Notes: a model not told the origin generated them from the sequence alone. A DNA stretch of 64,000 nt from an uncultured Fastidiosipila sp. (GCA_947253875.1 CAMYAM010000003.1:1-64000); one strand, 5' to 3'; shown: positions 34,901 through 43,277, counted from the first letter of the stretch. A program made the numbers and translations.

Positions 34901-35572
34901 AGTACTAAATTAGCAATTGATAAGTTACGCAAACAAATTAAAAGTTTAGGTGAAGTTAATATTCAAGCAATTGAAGAAAGTAAGTCTGTTAATGAGCGTT
35001 ATGAATTTACTCTTAAACAAAAAGAAGATGTCGAGTTAGCTGCAAAAGATCTTAAAGAGTTGATTAAGTATCTTTTAGACAAAATGAAAACTCAGTTCTC
35101 TGATGCGTTTAAATTTATTAATGAGCATTTTAATGCAGTATTTAAAGAGCTTTTTGCTGGAGGTTTTGCAGAATTAAGTTTAAGTGAAGAAAACGACATC
35201 TTAAATAGTGAGATTAATATTATCGCCTCACCTCCTGGAAAGAAAGTCCAAAATATTCTTTCATTATCAGGTGGAGAGCGTTGTTTAACAGCTATTGCGC
35301 TTTTATTTGCCATTCAAAAATTAAACCCTGCACCATTCTGTGTACTAGACGAAGTTGAGGCAGCTTTGGACGAAGCGAATATTTTCAGATTTGCAGATTA
35401 TATTAGCCGCCACTCTAAAGAAACGCAATACGTACTAGTAACACACAGAAGAGGAACTATGGAATCCGCAAATACAATTTATGGAATTACTATGCCCGAA
35501 CGAGGTGTTTCAAAAGTAATCTCATTAAATCTTGATAATAATGTTCATCTAGCAGGATTAGATTTAGATTAA
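31982..35572 (+). CDS. smc: Chromosome segregation protein SMC
   Basis: SMC forms the core of bacterial condensin. The 1196-residue protein has an N-terminal ATPase half with GPNGSGKSN at 31-39, two long coiled coils rich in Glu, Lys, Asn and Leu, a hinge domain at about 505-665 (KDKLGRATFLPIN within it), and a C-terminal half with the ABC signature LSLSGGERCLTAIALLFAI near 1091 and VLDEVEAALDEAN. The ATG overlaps the rnc stop. Partner genes scpA and scpB are not in this window. Confidence 0.97.
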   Translation: MKLKSLILQGFKSFYDRTVIEFHEGVTAVVGPNGSGKSNITDAIRWVLGEQSSKNLRVDKMDELIFAGTENKRALSFAEITLVMDNSDHSIEIEYPEVHVTRRIYRNGESEYLLNNNTCRLKDITELFLDTGIGKDGYSMIGQGRVDSILSGRSDLRRKMLDEASGISKYKLRHQEASRKLEHTEQNLIRINDILAEISKQKEPLEKQAKKAHKYLNLREELKELDLAYLYYLIENQEKIQHDLEESIKENAQNIELAETEKNKILDDSAANREQIQLLNLQISGLNNNLDENRSIITNSQQALALYKQELQSIASMHEEQVADNKSANLRLKDIEEELLGLKDFLSNINLEIDNVSNTFQEKSSKLSDLESASKDDIAEITTFKSQLNELTAKVSIAEKNLQNDLTNQEVLKQHKLILNKEAATLKNELSDLEGVFSNLTAEKTEVSNLITKFQDKLNTLTKEQEQFESNLNSKINAANIIQNSLNESKYQLKTQESLQNSYEGYSYAVKNLMNKIKDSHNSVLGPLASLLKVPEKFETAISNALGASSQNIVVETERDAQEMINILKKDKLGRATFLPINQINPNEIQDHLLDKVSRLNGYLGIASDVISYDSKIDNVVGYALGRTVVADTLENAVNMAKTTGFKVRIVSLDGDLMNTGGSMSGGSNKSNNQASSLLGRKRVISDLKFLITKNENELKSLSEEIQNSTLNFEKNKELLEELKHNNALEKDKLLAINLKIEQNQESVAKIDSQLAQNQSDLNHIAEQESTQSSDLDQKFAEMDELKSNSKDLEERIEKLEANLEKRKAEQEELFVLKSQIEVQFAKLNEQKNSNELIYKRLTAEQNELLSSIEKQNSTQQRNADRSIELDNLITAENSKLTEKTEVEEKLQEEISKLKSDLELANKSIESSSENLNTVSSYLTKLGQEQGRLEQKLENNKTNLMDQRSKLWEEYNLTFADKDQWYRDDLDLDSTKLAIDKLRKQIKSLGEVNIQAIEESKSVNERYEFTLKQKEDVELAAKDLKELIKYLLDKMKTQFSDAFKFINEHFNAVFKELFAGGFAELSLSEENDILNSEINIIASPPGKKVQNILSLSGGERCLTAIALLFAIQKLNPAPFCVLDEVEAALDEANIFRFADYISRHSKETQYVLVTHRRGTMESANTIYGITMPERGVSKVISLNLDNNVHLAGLDLD

Positions 35573-35647
35573 GTTTGGATTAGGTTTAGATTGTATTTTG
35601 ATTAGTTTAGAATTTTATATTAAATATAATAATTAATAGGAGAATTT

Positions 35648-36577
35648 ATGGGATTATTTGATAAATTTAAAAATGGTTTGAAGAAAACTAGAGATTTTAT
35701 TGGTGATACATTTAATAGTATTGCGGCCGCCTTTGGAGTGTTCAATGAAGAGGAAATTGATGAACTAGAAATGTTGATGATCGCTTCTGACATGGGAGTT
35801 AATACAACTGATAAAGTGATATCTAATTTAAAAGCCGAAATGAAATCTAAAGCCAATAATAAAAGTGACTTCGTACTTCGTACTCTAAAGAATAATCTTA
35901 GCGAGATACTGGGGGAAAAAGAAACCTTAAAAATTGAAGATGGTAAATTAAATATAATAATAATGGTGGGAGTTAATGGAACTGGTAAAACTACCTCAGC
36001 CGCTAAACTTGCTTACCGTTATCAAAATGAAGGTAAGTCTGTACTAATGTGTGCCGCTGACACTTTTAGGGCTGCAGCTATAGAGCAATTGGAAGAGTGG
36101 ACCAGAAGAACAAACACACCATTAATCTCACAAAAAGAAGGCAATGATCCTGCTGCTGTTGTCTATGACGCTATAAGCTCTGCCAAAGCAAGAAAATCTG
36201 ACATCTTGATTGTTGATACAGCAGGAAGACTACATAACCAAAAGAATCTAATGGATGAACTAGCTAAAATTCGCCGTGTAGTGGACAGAGAGGCTCCTGA
36301 GGCACATGTAGAAACATTATTAGTAATAGATGCTACAAGCGGTCAAAATGCTGTAATTCAAGCAAATATTTTTAACGAGATCGTTGATGTAACAGGACTT
36401 ATCATAACAAAACTAGATGGCAGTGCAAAGGGTGGAGTTGTCATTGCCGTTAGTGATATTGTAAAAACTCCAATATATTTTGCAGGTTTAGGTGAACAAG
36501 CTGAAGATCTAGTAGAGTTTGATCCAGAGTTCTTTATAGATTCTTTGTTACCAGATGATTGGGTTCAAAATTCTTAA
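35648..36577 (+). CDS. ftsY: Signal recognition particle receptor FtsY
   Basis: FtsY docks ribosome-SRP complexes at the membrane. The 309-residue protein is essentially the NG domain, with only a short basic N-terminus (MGLFDKFKNGLKKTRDFIGD) in place of a long acidic A domain. GTPase motifs are GVNGTGKTTSAAKLA, DTFRAAAIEQLEEW, VDTAGRLHNQ and TKLDGSAKGG. TAGGAG precedes the ATG. Its own terminator follows, and the SRP protein gene ffh is two genes downstream. Confidence 0.97.
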   Translation: MGLFDKFKNGLKKTRDFIGDTFNSIAAAFGVFNEEEIDELEMLMIASDMGVNTTDKVISNLKAEMKSKANNKSDFVLRTLKNNLSEILGEKETLKIEDGKLNIIIMVGVNGTGKTTSAAKLAYRYQNEGKSVLMCAADTFRAAAIEQLEEWTRRTNTPLISQKEGNDPAAVVYDAISSAKARKSDILIVDTAGRLHNQKNLMDELAKIRRVVDREAPEAHVETLLVIDATSGQNAVIQANIFNEIVDVTGLIITKLDGSAKGGVVIAVSDIVKTPIYFAGLGEQAEDLVEFDPEFFIDSLLPDDWVQNS

Positions 36578-36605
36578 TGTAATTTTTAAATTTAAATATT
36601 TGTTA

Positions 36606-36637
36606 CATGTCAAGTAAAAACACTTGACATGCTTTTT
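36606..36637 (+). terminator. Terminator after ftsY, overlapping the ylxM promoter
   Basis: CATGTCAAGT at 36606-36615 pairs with ACTTGACATG at 36622-36631 and is followed by CTTTTT. The right arm includes the TTGACA of the next promoter. Confidence 0.82.
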
Positions 36638-36651
36638 ATTTTTAGTAGAAT
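36624..36651 (+). promoter_or_regulatory. Promoter of ylxM, placing +1 at the start codon
   Basis: A consensus TTGACA at 36624-36629 and TAGAAT at 36646-36651 are spaced by 16 bases. Seven bases separate the -10 box from the ATG at 36659, so transcription should begin at or next to the A of the start codon. Confidence 0.7.
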
Positions 36652-36658
36652 ATACTTC

Positions 36659-37006
36659 ATGGATAAATCAGAGCAAAAATTATTTGATATGACAAGAATT
36701 ACTTTACTATTTGATTTATACGGTAAACTTTTACCTGACAGAAGTAGAGAGGTTTTAAATTCATATTTAAATGAAGATTTATCAATAGTTGAAATAGCTG
36801 AAATTCTAGGCATAACTAGGCAAGCTGTATATGATAGCTTGAAACTAGGTACTAAAAAATTAGAACACTACGAAGAAGTTTTAGCTATGAATAAAACATT
36901 AAAGAAACAAGCCAATGTTTTGGAACAAGTAAAAGATTTAATTGAGAAAAACCTTAATAATGATGCTATTTCTTTAATAGAACAAACACTAAATAAATAT
37001 AATTAG
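36659..37006 (+). CDS. ylxM: YlxM-family DNA-binding protein, SRP-associated
   Basis: This 115-residue protein belongs to the YlxM/p13 family (UPF0122), encoded beside ffh in most Gram-positives; in streptococci it modulates SRP function. It carries a helix-turn-helix, SIVEIAEILGITRQAVYDSL. The family begins near TRITLLFDLYGKLL, which fits a start at ATG 36659. An in-frame ATG at 36629 lies within the promoter and terminator and is rejected. No ribosome site precedes 36659, in contrast to nearly all neighbours. Confidence 0.92.
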   Translation: MDKSEQKLFDMTRITLLFDLYGKLLPDRSREVLNSYLNEDLSIVEIAEILGITRQAVYDSLKLGTKKLEHYEEVLAMNKTLKKQANVLEQVKDLIEKNLNNDAISLIEQTLNKYN

Positions 37007-37041
37007 CAAAATAGAAAAAAGTTTCTAAGGAGGAGGTAAGA

Positions 37042-38412
37042 ATGGCACTTTTTGATAGCTTATCAGATAGATTACAAAATTTAACTGCTAAATTCCGTGG
37101 CAAGTCCAGGGTTACAGAGCAAGATATTAAAGATATGCTAAAAGAAATCAGAGTAGCCTTCTTAGAAGCTGATGTTAACTATCAAGTAGTTAAAGATTTT
37201 ACTAAAGTAATTGCAGAAAAAGCTAAAGGTGAGGAAGTTTTAAATAGCCTTACTCCTGGACAACAGATAATAAAAATTGTTAATGAAGAACTTGAATCTG
37301 TTCTTGGAGAAGGTAGCACCAAACTTGAATTTAGTTCAAGTGGTTTTACTACAATTATGCTTTATGGTTTGCAAGGTGCTGGTAAAACAACAACAGCTGC
37401 TAAATTAGCAAAGTTTTTAAGCAAAAAAGGTAAGAAACCATTCTTAGTTTCTGTAGATACTCATAGACCAGCAGCGCAAGAGCAATTAAAAATCTTAGCC
37501 GAACAAATTAATGTTCCTGTATATATTGAACCTGAAGAAAAAGATGCAGCTAAAATCGCACAGAGAGGCTTAGATAGAGCTAAATATCTAATGTGCGATG
37601 TTTTAATAGTCGATACAGCAGGTAGAACAATTATTGATGCTGACTTAATGGATGAACTTAAAGAGATAAACTCTGTTGTAAATCCTGATGAGCGCCTACT
37701 AATTGTTGATGCAATGATAGGTCAAGAAGCTGTAAACGTAGCCAATGCATTTAACGATGAAATTGGTCTAGATGGATTTATTATGACTAAGTTAGATGGT
37801 GATGCTCGTGGTGGTGCTGCACTTTCTATCTACAAGATGACCGGCAAACCTATTAAATTTGTAGGTGTTGGTGAGAAAATTGATGCCCTCGAAGAGTTCC
37901 ATCCAGATAGAATGGCTCAGAGAATTCTTGGCATGGGTGATGTACTTTCACTTATTGAGAAAGCTACACAGGAGATCGACCAGGATAAAGCAGCTAAATC
38001 TTTAGCAAAACTACAAGAAGATAAATTCACACTAGATGATATGGTAGATATGCTTGATCAAATTCAAAATATGGGTCCAATGAAGAATATTCTTGGAATG
38101 ATACCAGGTATATCTAATAAGCAACTAAATGAAATTGATGTAGATGACAGACAACTAGATTATACAAAAGCTATCATTTACTCAATGACTCCAGCTGAAA
38201 GAGCTGATGTCAAATTACTTAATGCCAGTAGACGTAAGAGAATCGCAAATGGATCTGGTCGTACTGTGCAAGAAGTCAATAAACTAGTTAAACAATATGA
38301 TGAAATGTTAAAAATGATGAATAAGATGGGAATTACCGGTAAAGGCAAAAAAGGTAAAAAACGTAGAGGCTTTGGTGGCTTTAATCCTTTTAAAGGCTTA
38401 GGTGGTTTTTAA
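37042..38412 (+). CDS. ffh: Signal recognition particle protein Ffh
   Basis: Ffh binds SRP RNA and signal peptides and delivers ribosomes to FtsY. The 456-residue protein has the NG domain (GLQGAGKTTTAAKLAKFL, DTHRPAAQEQL, VDTAGRTIID, TKLDGDARGG) and a Met-rich M domain (NMGPMKNILGMIPGI, then SRRKRIANGSGRTVQEVNKL and KMMNKMG) with a Gly/Phe/Lys-rich tail. AGGAGG precedes the ATG. It follows ylxM closely. Confidence 0.98.
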   Translation: MALFDSLSDRLQNLTAKFRGKSRVTEQDIKDMLKEIRVAFLEADVNYQVVKDFTKVIAEKAKGEEVLNSLTPGQQIIKIVNEELESVLGEGSTKLEFSSSGFTTIMLYGLQGAGKTTTAAKLAKFLSKKGKKPFLVSVDTHRPAAQEQLKILAEQINVPVYIEPEEKDAAKIAQRGLDRAKYLMCDVLIVDTAGRTIIDADLMDELKEINSVVNPDERLLIVDAMIGQEAVNVANAFNDEIGLDGFIMTKLDGDARGGAALSIYKMTGKPIKFVGVGEKIDALEEFHPDRMAQRILGMGDVLSLIEKATQEIDQDKAAKSLAKLQEDKFTLDDMVDMLDQIQNMGPMKNILGMIPGISNKQLNEIDVDDRQLDYTKAIIYSMTPAERADVKLLNASRRKRIANGSGRTVQEVNKLVKQYDEMLKMMNKMGITGKGKKGKKRRGFGGFNPFKGLGGF

Positions 38413-38465
38413 TTTTTCAGATTTAACATTATTGTTTATAAAATTTTAAATAGGAGGAAAAAATA

Positions 38466-38711
38466 ATGGCAGTAAAAATTAGATTAAAAAGAGTTGGTTC
38501 AAAGAAGAATCCTCAATATAGAGTTGTAGTAGCTGATTCTCGTGCACCTCGTGATGGTCGTTATATCGAGCAAATTGGTACTTTCAATCCATTAGTAGAC
38601 CCTGCAGCAATCAATATTGATGCTGAAGCTGCAAAGAAATGGTTAGCTAATGGTGCACAACCTACAGATACAGCTAGAGCATTATTGAAAAAATCAGGAG
38701 TAATTGAATAA
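38466..38711 (+). CDS. rpsP: 30S ribosomal protein S16
   Basis: The 81-residue protein begins [20 protein letters not shown] and continues [20 protein letters not shown], the S16 hallmark. AGGAGG precedes the ATG. Its stop overlaps the khpA start by one base. Confidence 0.98.
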   Translation: MAVKIRLKRVGSKKNPQYRVVVADSRAPRDGRYIEQIGTFNPLVDPAAINIDAEAAKKWLANGAQPTDTARALLKKSGVIE

Positions 38712-38962
38712 TGGAAGAAAAAACTAAAGAATTACAAGCATTATTGCAAACATTGGCAGAAGCTTTGGTCGAGGATGTAAATTCCATTGAAATTAATCCT
38801 ACTATAGACGGTAATACAATTGTTCTTGAATTAAAAGTAGCTCCAGAAGATATGGGTAGAGTTATTGGTAAAGGCGGTCGTAGAGCTGAAGCAATCCGTT
38901 CTATTCTAAAGGCTAAAGCAAACCGTATAGATGCACGTGTTGCAGTAAATATCATTGATTAA
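38711..38962 (+). CDS. khpA: KH-domain RNA-binding protein KhpA
   Basis: This 83-residue protein is a single KH domain with the RNA-contacting loop GRVIGKGGRRAEAIRSIL near residues 49-66. KhpA proteins act with KhpB as RNA chaperones that influence cell elongation and division in Gram-positives. The ATG overlaps the rpsP stop, so translation is coupled, and the rpsP-khpA-rimM-trmD-rplS order is standard. Confidence 0.95.
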   Translation: MEEKTKELQALLQTLAEALVEDVNSIEINPTIDGNTIVLELKVAPEDMGRVIGKGGRRAEAIRSILKAKANRIDARVAVNIID

Positions 38963-38986
38963 TTTTTAATGAATTTGAGTTGATCT

Positions 38987-39015
38987 AATTGTAAGAGTTA
39001 ATAGCTCTTACAATT
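38987..39015 (+). terminator. Hairpin after khpA
   Basis: AATTGTAAGAG at 38987-38997 and CTCTTACAATT at 39005-39015 form a perfect 11-bp stem with a 7-base loop. The T tract begins only about nine bases later, so this may be a weak terminator or an RNA-processing hairpin. Confidence 0.5.
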
Positions 39016-39105
39016 CAGACAACTTAATTTTATTTTAAGCTTTATAATATTATTACAGCTTAATCATCACAGAAAAAGTTAAACTTACGAGAAGAGTATC
39101 AGACT

Positions 39106-39645
39106 ATGCACATTAATCCTGAAGATATTTTTTATGTTGCTGCAATTACGGGTGCACATGGTATAAAAGGTGAATTCAAAGTCAAGATTCTATCAGACAA
39201 AACTGATCGTTTAAGTGACCTTGAATCAGTTTATATTGTTAGCGAGGGTAAACGCGATAAAATTTCTGGTCCTTACAAAATTGAACACTTACGTGGCCAT
39301 GGTAATACCATAGTTAAATTAAGTGGAATAGATGTAAGGGAAGTTGCTATGCAATTGAAAGGATCTTATTTATCTATTACTCGTGATATGTCATACGATC
39401 TATCTGAGGGTGAGTATTTTGTCTCTGACTTATTAAATTTAAAAGTTCTAGATACTTCTCAAAATGTTTTGGGAAAAATTAATGATGTTATCGATGGTGC
39501 CGGATCTGATCTTTTTGTAATCAAACGACCTGGGAAAAAGGATTTATTTGTCCCAGCTATACCTGAATATACCGAAACCGTTGATCTAGAAGAAGGCATT
39601 ATAATACTTGATCTACCAAAGGGTTTATTAGAAATTTATGAATAA
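39106..39645 (+). CDS. rimM: 16S rRNA processing protein RimM
   Basis: RimM assists maturation of the 30S head and binds S19. The 179-residue protein starts YVAAITGAHGIKGEFKVKIL, the family N-terminal signature, and has the C-terminal PRC-barrel (LGKINDVIDGAGSDLFVIK, then LFVPAIPEY). It overlaps trmD by eight bases. Confidence 0.96.
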   Translation: MHINPEDIFYVAAITGAHGIKGEFKVKILSDKTDRLSDLESVYIVSEGKRDKISGPYKIEHLRGHGNTIVKLSGIDVREVAMQLKGSYLSITRDMSYDLSEGEYFVSDLLNLKVLDTSQNVLGKINDVIDGAGSDLFVIKRPGKKDLFVPAIPEYTETVDLEEGIIILDLPKGLLEIYE

Positions 39646-40468
39646 CTTGAATTCTAAAAATTTTAATATTAATTCTGATATTTCACTGGAAAGTACAGTA
39701 TCAAATAGGACTACTGCTGCAAAAATCCAGTTTGATGTTCTAACTCTTTTTCCAGAAATAATTTCCAATTATGTTAATAGTAGCATGATGAAAAAGGCGC
39801 AAGAGCGGAATTTAATCACTTGTAAAATCCATGATATTCGTAAATTCGCTATAGATAATTATGGACATGTTGATGATACTCTTTACGGTGGTGGTAGTGG
39901 TATGTTGATGCGCGCAGAACCTTTATATCAGACTTTAAAATCTGCAGAAGATAATAACAGGAAAAAACGTCTTAATATTTTTTTGTCACCTAAAGGTAAA
40001 GTTTTTGACCAAGAAATGGCTAAAAAGTTTTCTACATACGAACAAGTAATTTTAATTTGTGGGCATTATGAAGGTGTTGATCAAAGATTTATAGACGAAT
40101 GTGTAGATCTTGAGGTTTCTATAGGTGATTTTGTTATATCTGGAGGGGAATTGGGCGCCTTAACTATAATGGATGCAAGCAGTAGAATGCTTGCAGGTTT
40201 TCTGGCAGATGACGCTGCTATGAAAGATGAATCACATTACCATGGTCTATTAGAGTCTAGACAATATACAAAACCCAGATCTTGGCTCAATAGAGAAGTC
40301 CCAGAAGTACTATTTTCAGGAAATCATAAGTTAATATCAGAGTTCAAATATTATGATGCCTTGAATGAAACTTTAACAAAACGTCCAGATCTATTTCAAA
40401 AATTAGCTTTATCCGCAGAAGATATACAAGGTTTATCTAATTTTCGAAAGAATAACAATCACGACTAA
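39638..40468 (+). CDS. trmD: tRNA (guanine-37-N1) methyltransferase TrmD
   Basis: TrmD makes m1G37 in tRNAs, preventing +1 frameshifts. The SPOUT-fold motifs are GGGSGMLMRAEPLY, LSPKGKVFDQEMA, LICGHYEGVDQRFID and SIGDFVISGGELGAL. The family normally begins at the segment here reading IQFDVLTLFPE; about 29 extra polar residues precede it. The ATG at 39638 lies inside rimM, and no alternative start with a ribosome site is evident downstream, so the extension may be real. Confidence 0.96.
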   Translation: MNNLNSKNFNINSDISLESTVSNRTTAAKIQFDVLTLFPEIISNYVNSSMMKKAQERNLITCKIHDIRKFAIDNYGHVDDTLYGGGSGMLMRAEPLYQTLKSAEDNNRKKRLNIFLSPKGKVFDQEMAKKFSTYEQVILICGHYEGVDQRFIDECVDLEVSIGDFVISGGELGALTIMDASSRMLAGFLADDAAMKDESHYHGLLESRQYTKPRSWLNREVPEVLFSGNHKLISEFKYYDALNETLTKRPDLFQKLALSAEDIQGLSNFRKNNNHD

Positions 40469-40540
40469 TTTCAATATTATTACATTTATTTATTTGTATC
40501 TAAAAACCACTACAAAGCTCTATTTTTGGGCAAAAAGCGT

Positions 40541-40570
40541 TTGACAATACTGTTTATATAATGTTAAACT
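40541..40570 (+). promoter_or_regulatory. Promoter of rplS
   Basis: TTGACA at 40541-40546 and TAAACT at 40565-40570 are spaced by 18 bases. A TATAAT at 40557-40562 is too close to TTGACA to use it, but could be used alone. The promoter gives rplS a leader of about 70 bases. Confidence 0.5.
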
Positions 40571-40576
40571 CTTGTA

Positions 40577-40633
40577 GTTGTAATTAAGGGTGGTCCGCTG
40601 ATATTTCGATCAAGAACGTCCGGCGAGGAGAGG
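40577..40633 (+). promoter_or_regulatory. rplS 5' leader, possible L19 leader element
   Basis: The leader between promoter and ribosome site is much richer in G and C than its surroundings (GGTGGTCCGC, GAACGTCCGGCG). Such leaders in Firmicutes often bind the ribosomal protein they encode, and an L19 leader family is known. I cannot derive a convincing complete fold by eye. Confidence 0.35.
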
Positions 40634-40645
40634 AGGATTTTCTAA

Positions 40646-41011
40646 ATGGCTAACAGATTTGAATTAATTAAGGCAGTAGAGCAAAGTCAATTAAGAACTG
40701 ATTTACCAGCTATTGAAGTTGGTGACTATGTTCATGTCTCATTAAGAATCACAGAAGGCTCTCGTGAGCGAATTCAGGTATTTGAAGGTACTGTTATTGC
40801 TAAAGATGGTAAAGGTCTTACAGAGACATTTACAGTAAGACGTTTAGCATACGGTATCGGTGTAGAACGTATTTTACAAGTACACTCACCAAAAATTGCT
40901 GATATTAAAGTGGCTCGTAAAGGTGTTACTAGACGTGCTAAACTATACTACTTACGTGATCGTGTTGGTAAAGGTGCCCGCCTAAGAGAAAAACTAAACA
41001 CTAAAAAATAG
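40646..41011 (+). CDS. rplS: 50S ribosomal protein L19
   Basis: The 121-residue protein shows the L19 core: [61 protein letters not shown] and the basic tail [24 protein letters not shown] precedes the ATG. It has its own promoter and terminator. Confidence 0.98.
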   Translation: MANRFELIKAVEQSQLRTDLPAIEVGDYVHVSLRITEGSRERIQVFEGTVIAKDGKGLTETFTVRRLAYGIGVERILQVHSPKIADIKVARKGVTRRAKLYYLRDRVGKGARLREKLNTKK

Positions 41012-41032
41012 TAAGTAATTTAGGATAAAATT

Positions 41033-41060
41033 AAGGTTGCTCTAGGGCAACCTTTTTTAT
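41033..41060 (+). terminator. Terminator after rplS
   Basis: AAGGTTGC at 41033-41040 pairs with GCAACCTT at 41047-41054, followed by a T run. The next 160 bases before rbgA are AT-rich with no clear feature other than a ribosome site. Confidence 0.92.
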
Positions 41061-41220
41061 TTTCGAAAAATATATTTCTTCATTAAATTTAATTATTATT
41101 ACTTTTTGTGATAAAAAAGTCAGTTTTTCTACTGTTTTAAATGTTAGATTAAAAGTAAATCAAGCACGAATGTGTTATTATTTTATAACGCAGATTTAGA
41201 TATAGAAGGAGGAAGATAAG

Positions 41221-42123
41221 ATGCAAATAAATTGGTTTCCAGGACATATGGCCAAAGCTTTTAGAAATATTAAAGAATATCTTGCTAAGGTAGATGTCGT
41301 TATCGAAACTTCCGATGCTCGTATACCTAGATCAAGTAGAAATCCTGAATTTAGTAAAATTTTAAGTGAGAAAACTCAACGTATATTATTATTGAACAAA
41401 GCTGATCTTGCTGATTCTAATGTCACTCAAGCTTGGATAAAAAAGCTAAAGGAAGATAATATTTTAGCTATAGAAAGTGTTGCTAAAGACAGTAGTTCCG
41501 CAAACAGAATCTTAAAAGAAGCCAGTACTTTAGTAGAAGATAAGTTCAAGAAAAGAGCTGAAGCTAATCGAGGATTCATACCACTTCGAATTATGATAGT
41601 AGGTGTTCCAAATACAGGCAAATCTACTTTAATTAATAATATTGCCCAAAGAAAGACAGCAGAAACTTCTAATCGACCTGGTGTAACTCGAGGACCACAA
41701 TGGATCAAGGGTAAAGATCAATCTGTAGAGCTTCTAGATATGCCAGGAGTATTATGGCCAAAACTAGAAACTTACGAACAAAAATTAGGGCTAGCCGCAA
41801 CTGGTGCTATCAAAGATTCTTTATTGCCCATAGAGGAAGTAGCATACTTTTTGTTTAAACAATTACTTATTACATATCCTGATGAATTAATTCAACGCTA
41901 CAAAATTAATAATTTTGATGAACATATATATGATATTTATTTAGAGGCTGCTCGAAAACGTGGAGCCATTATGTCAGGTGGCAAAGTTGATGAGACCAGG
42001 TTTGCAAAATTACTTTTAACCGAATATCGTAATGGAACTATTGGGAGTATCAGTTTAGAAAGACCTGATAAAACATATGATTTCGAACATATTAATTATC
42101 TATCTGAACTAGATTTAAATTAA
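41221..42123 (+). CDS. rbgA: Ribosome biogenesis GTPase RbgA (YlqF)
   Basis: RbgA is a permuted GTPase needed for late 50S assembly in Gram-positives. The 300-residue protein begins INWFPGHMAKAFRNI, has G4 LLNKADL before G1 VGVPNTGKSTLIN and G3 LDMPGVLWP, and ends with the C-terminal ANTAR-like RNA-binding region. AGGAGGA precedes the ATG. rplS-rbgA-rnhB-yraN is a standard order. Confidence 0.97.
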   Translation: MQINWFPGHMAKAFRNIKEYLAKVDVVIETSDARIPRSSRNPEFSKILSEKTQRILLLNKADLADSNVTQAWIKKLKEDNILAIESVAKDSSSANRILKEASTLVEDKFKKRAEANRGFIPLRIMIVGVPNTGKSTLINNIAQRKTAETSNRPGVTRGPQWIKGKDQSVELLDMPGVLWPKLETYEQKLGLAATGAIKDSLLPIEEVAYFLFKQLLITYPDELIQRYKINNFDEHIYDIYLEAARKRGAIMSGGKVDETRFAKLLLTEYRNGTIGSISLERPDKTYDFEHINYLSELDLN

Positions 42124-42187
42124 AAAGATAAGGATTAGACTAATTTAACTTATACTAATAAAACTGATAATGGAGATGATAATATTC

Positions 42188-42847
42188 ATGCCTCTTACTA
42201 AAACTCAGATCAAAGATATAGAACGTTATGAGACCATGAGCACATATGAAAATAGATTAATTGCATCTGGACACTCATATATTGCAGGAGTAGATGAAGC
42301 TGGTAGAGGACCTCTTGCGGGTCCTGTATATGCAGCTGCAGTTATATTAAACCCTAACGAGAAAATATATGGCTTGAATGACTCAAAAAAAATTTCTGAG
42401 AAAAAGCGTAAATTATTAGAAGCAAAAATAAAAGAAAAAGCTTTAGCCTGGTCAATTTCTAAAGTTGAAGCAGATAGTATAGATGAATTAAATATACTAG
42501 AAGCTACAAAAAAGGCTATGACTGACGCATTAAATAATTTAACAATAAAAGCTGATTTTATTTTGACTGATGCAGTTGCATTAAAAGCTTTTGCTCCTGA
42601 AATGCAATTAAACCTAATCAAAGGTGATGCTCATTCTAACAGTATTGCGGCCGCTTCAATACTTGCAAAAACTGCACGTGATGCTGAAATGCTTAAAATA
42701 GATGCAATGTACCCAGAATATGGTTTTGCACAGCATAAAGGCTATGGTACTAAGAAACATTACGAAGCTTTAGATACATTTGGACCTAGTCCTATACATC
42801 GTAAAACTTTTTTAAGATCTTGGTATATGAAGAAAGGTAATGACTAA
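42188..42847 (+). CDS. rnhB: Ribonuclease HII
   Basis: RNase HII nicks DNA at misincorporated ribonucleotides and removes RNA primers. The 219-residue protein has YIAGVDEAGRGPLAGPVYAA with the catalytic Asp-Glu pair, LNDSKKISEKKR, ILTDAVAL and GDAHSNSIAAASILAKTARD. I use ATG 42188, twelve bases after GGAG at 42172; the in-frame ATG at 42170 overlaps that site. The stop overlaps the yraN start by one base. Confidence 0.95.
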   Translation: MPLTKTQIKDIERYETMSTYENRLIASGHSYIAGVDEAGRGPLAGPVYAAAVILNPNEKIYGLNDSKKISEKKRKLLEAKIKEKALAWSISKVEADSIDELNILEATKKAMTDALNNLTIKADFILTDAVALKAFAPEMQLNLIKGDAHSNSIAAASILAKTARDAEMLKIDAMYPEYGFAQHKGYGTKKHYEALDTFGPSPIHRKTFLRSWYMKKGND

Positions 42848-43251
42848 TGGGAGAAGCATTAAGAAGATTTGCTTTCACATATAATAAAAAAGATTTAGAA
42901 GCTTTCATTAAAGCGGAACGCTATGTGTCTTCTAAATTAAAAGCTAGTGGACATGTTATATTAGCACATAATTATTTTGTCCATAATATAGGTGAAATAG
43001 ACATAATTACCTTCAAAGAAGGTATCTTGTATGCAACAGAAGTTAAAGCTAGAAATATCAACGATCGTTTTGGTGGAAGCAAGGCTCAATTTACTCATGA
43101 AAAACAAGCTAAAGTAATAAAAACCTTGAATCACTTTGCTTCATACCAAAATCAAAGTGATATTCCACAACAATTATTAGCAGCAACTGTTGATTGGAAC
43201 GATGAACAAGAAATTATTAATTGTGAAATTTTCAACTGGGATTTATATTAA
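42847..43251 (+). CDS. yraN: YraN/UPF0102 family nuclease-fold protein
   Basis: The 134-residue protein belongs to the UPF0102 family, predicted to have a Holliday-junction-resolvase-like fold. Family features are the N-terminal AERYVSSKLKASGHVILAHN, then NIGEIDIITFKEGILYATEVKAR with the E-D-EVK pattern of restriction-type nucleases. Biochemical activity is unproven for most members. It overlaps rnhB by one base. Confidence 0.88.
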   Translation: MGEALRRFAFTYNKKDLEAFIKAERYVSSKLKASGHVILAHNYFVHNIGEIDIITFKEGILYATEVKARNINDRFGGSKAQFTHEKQAKVIKTLNHFASYQNQSDIPQQLLAATVDWNDEQEIINCEIFNWDLY

Positions 43252-43277
43252 TATAATTTTGAAAAAGGAGACATCTA

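Noticed and set aside
42226..42621. Long minus-strand reading frames opposite + strand genes, such as this one inside rnhB
   Set aside because: They lie wholly within strongly conserved genes, have no ribosome sites, and their translations resemble no protein family. The same applies to similar frames across the window.
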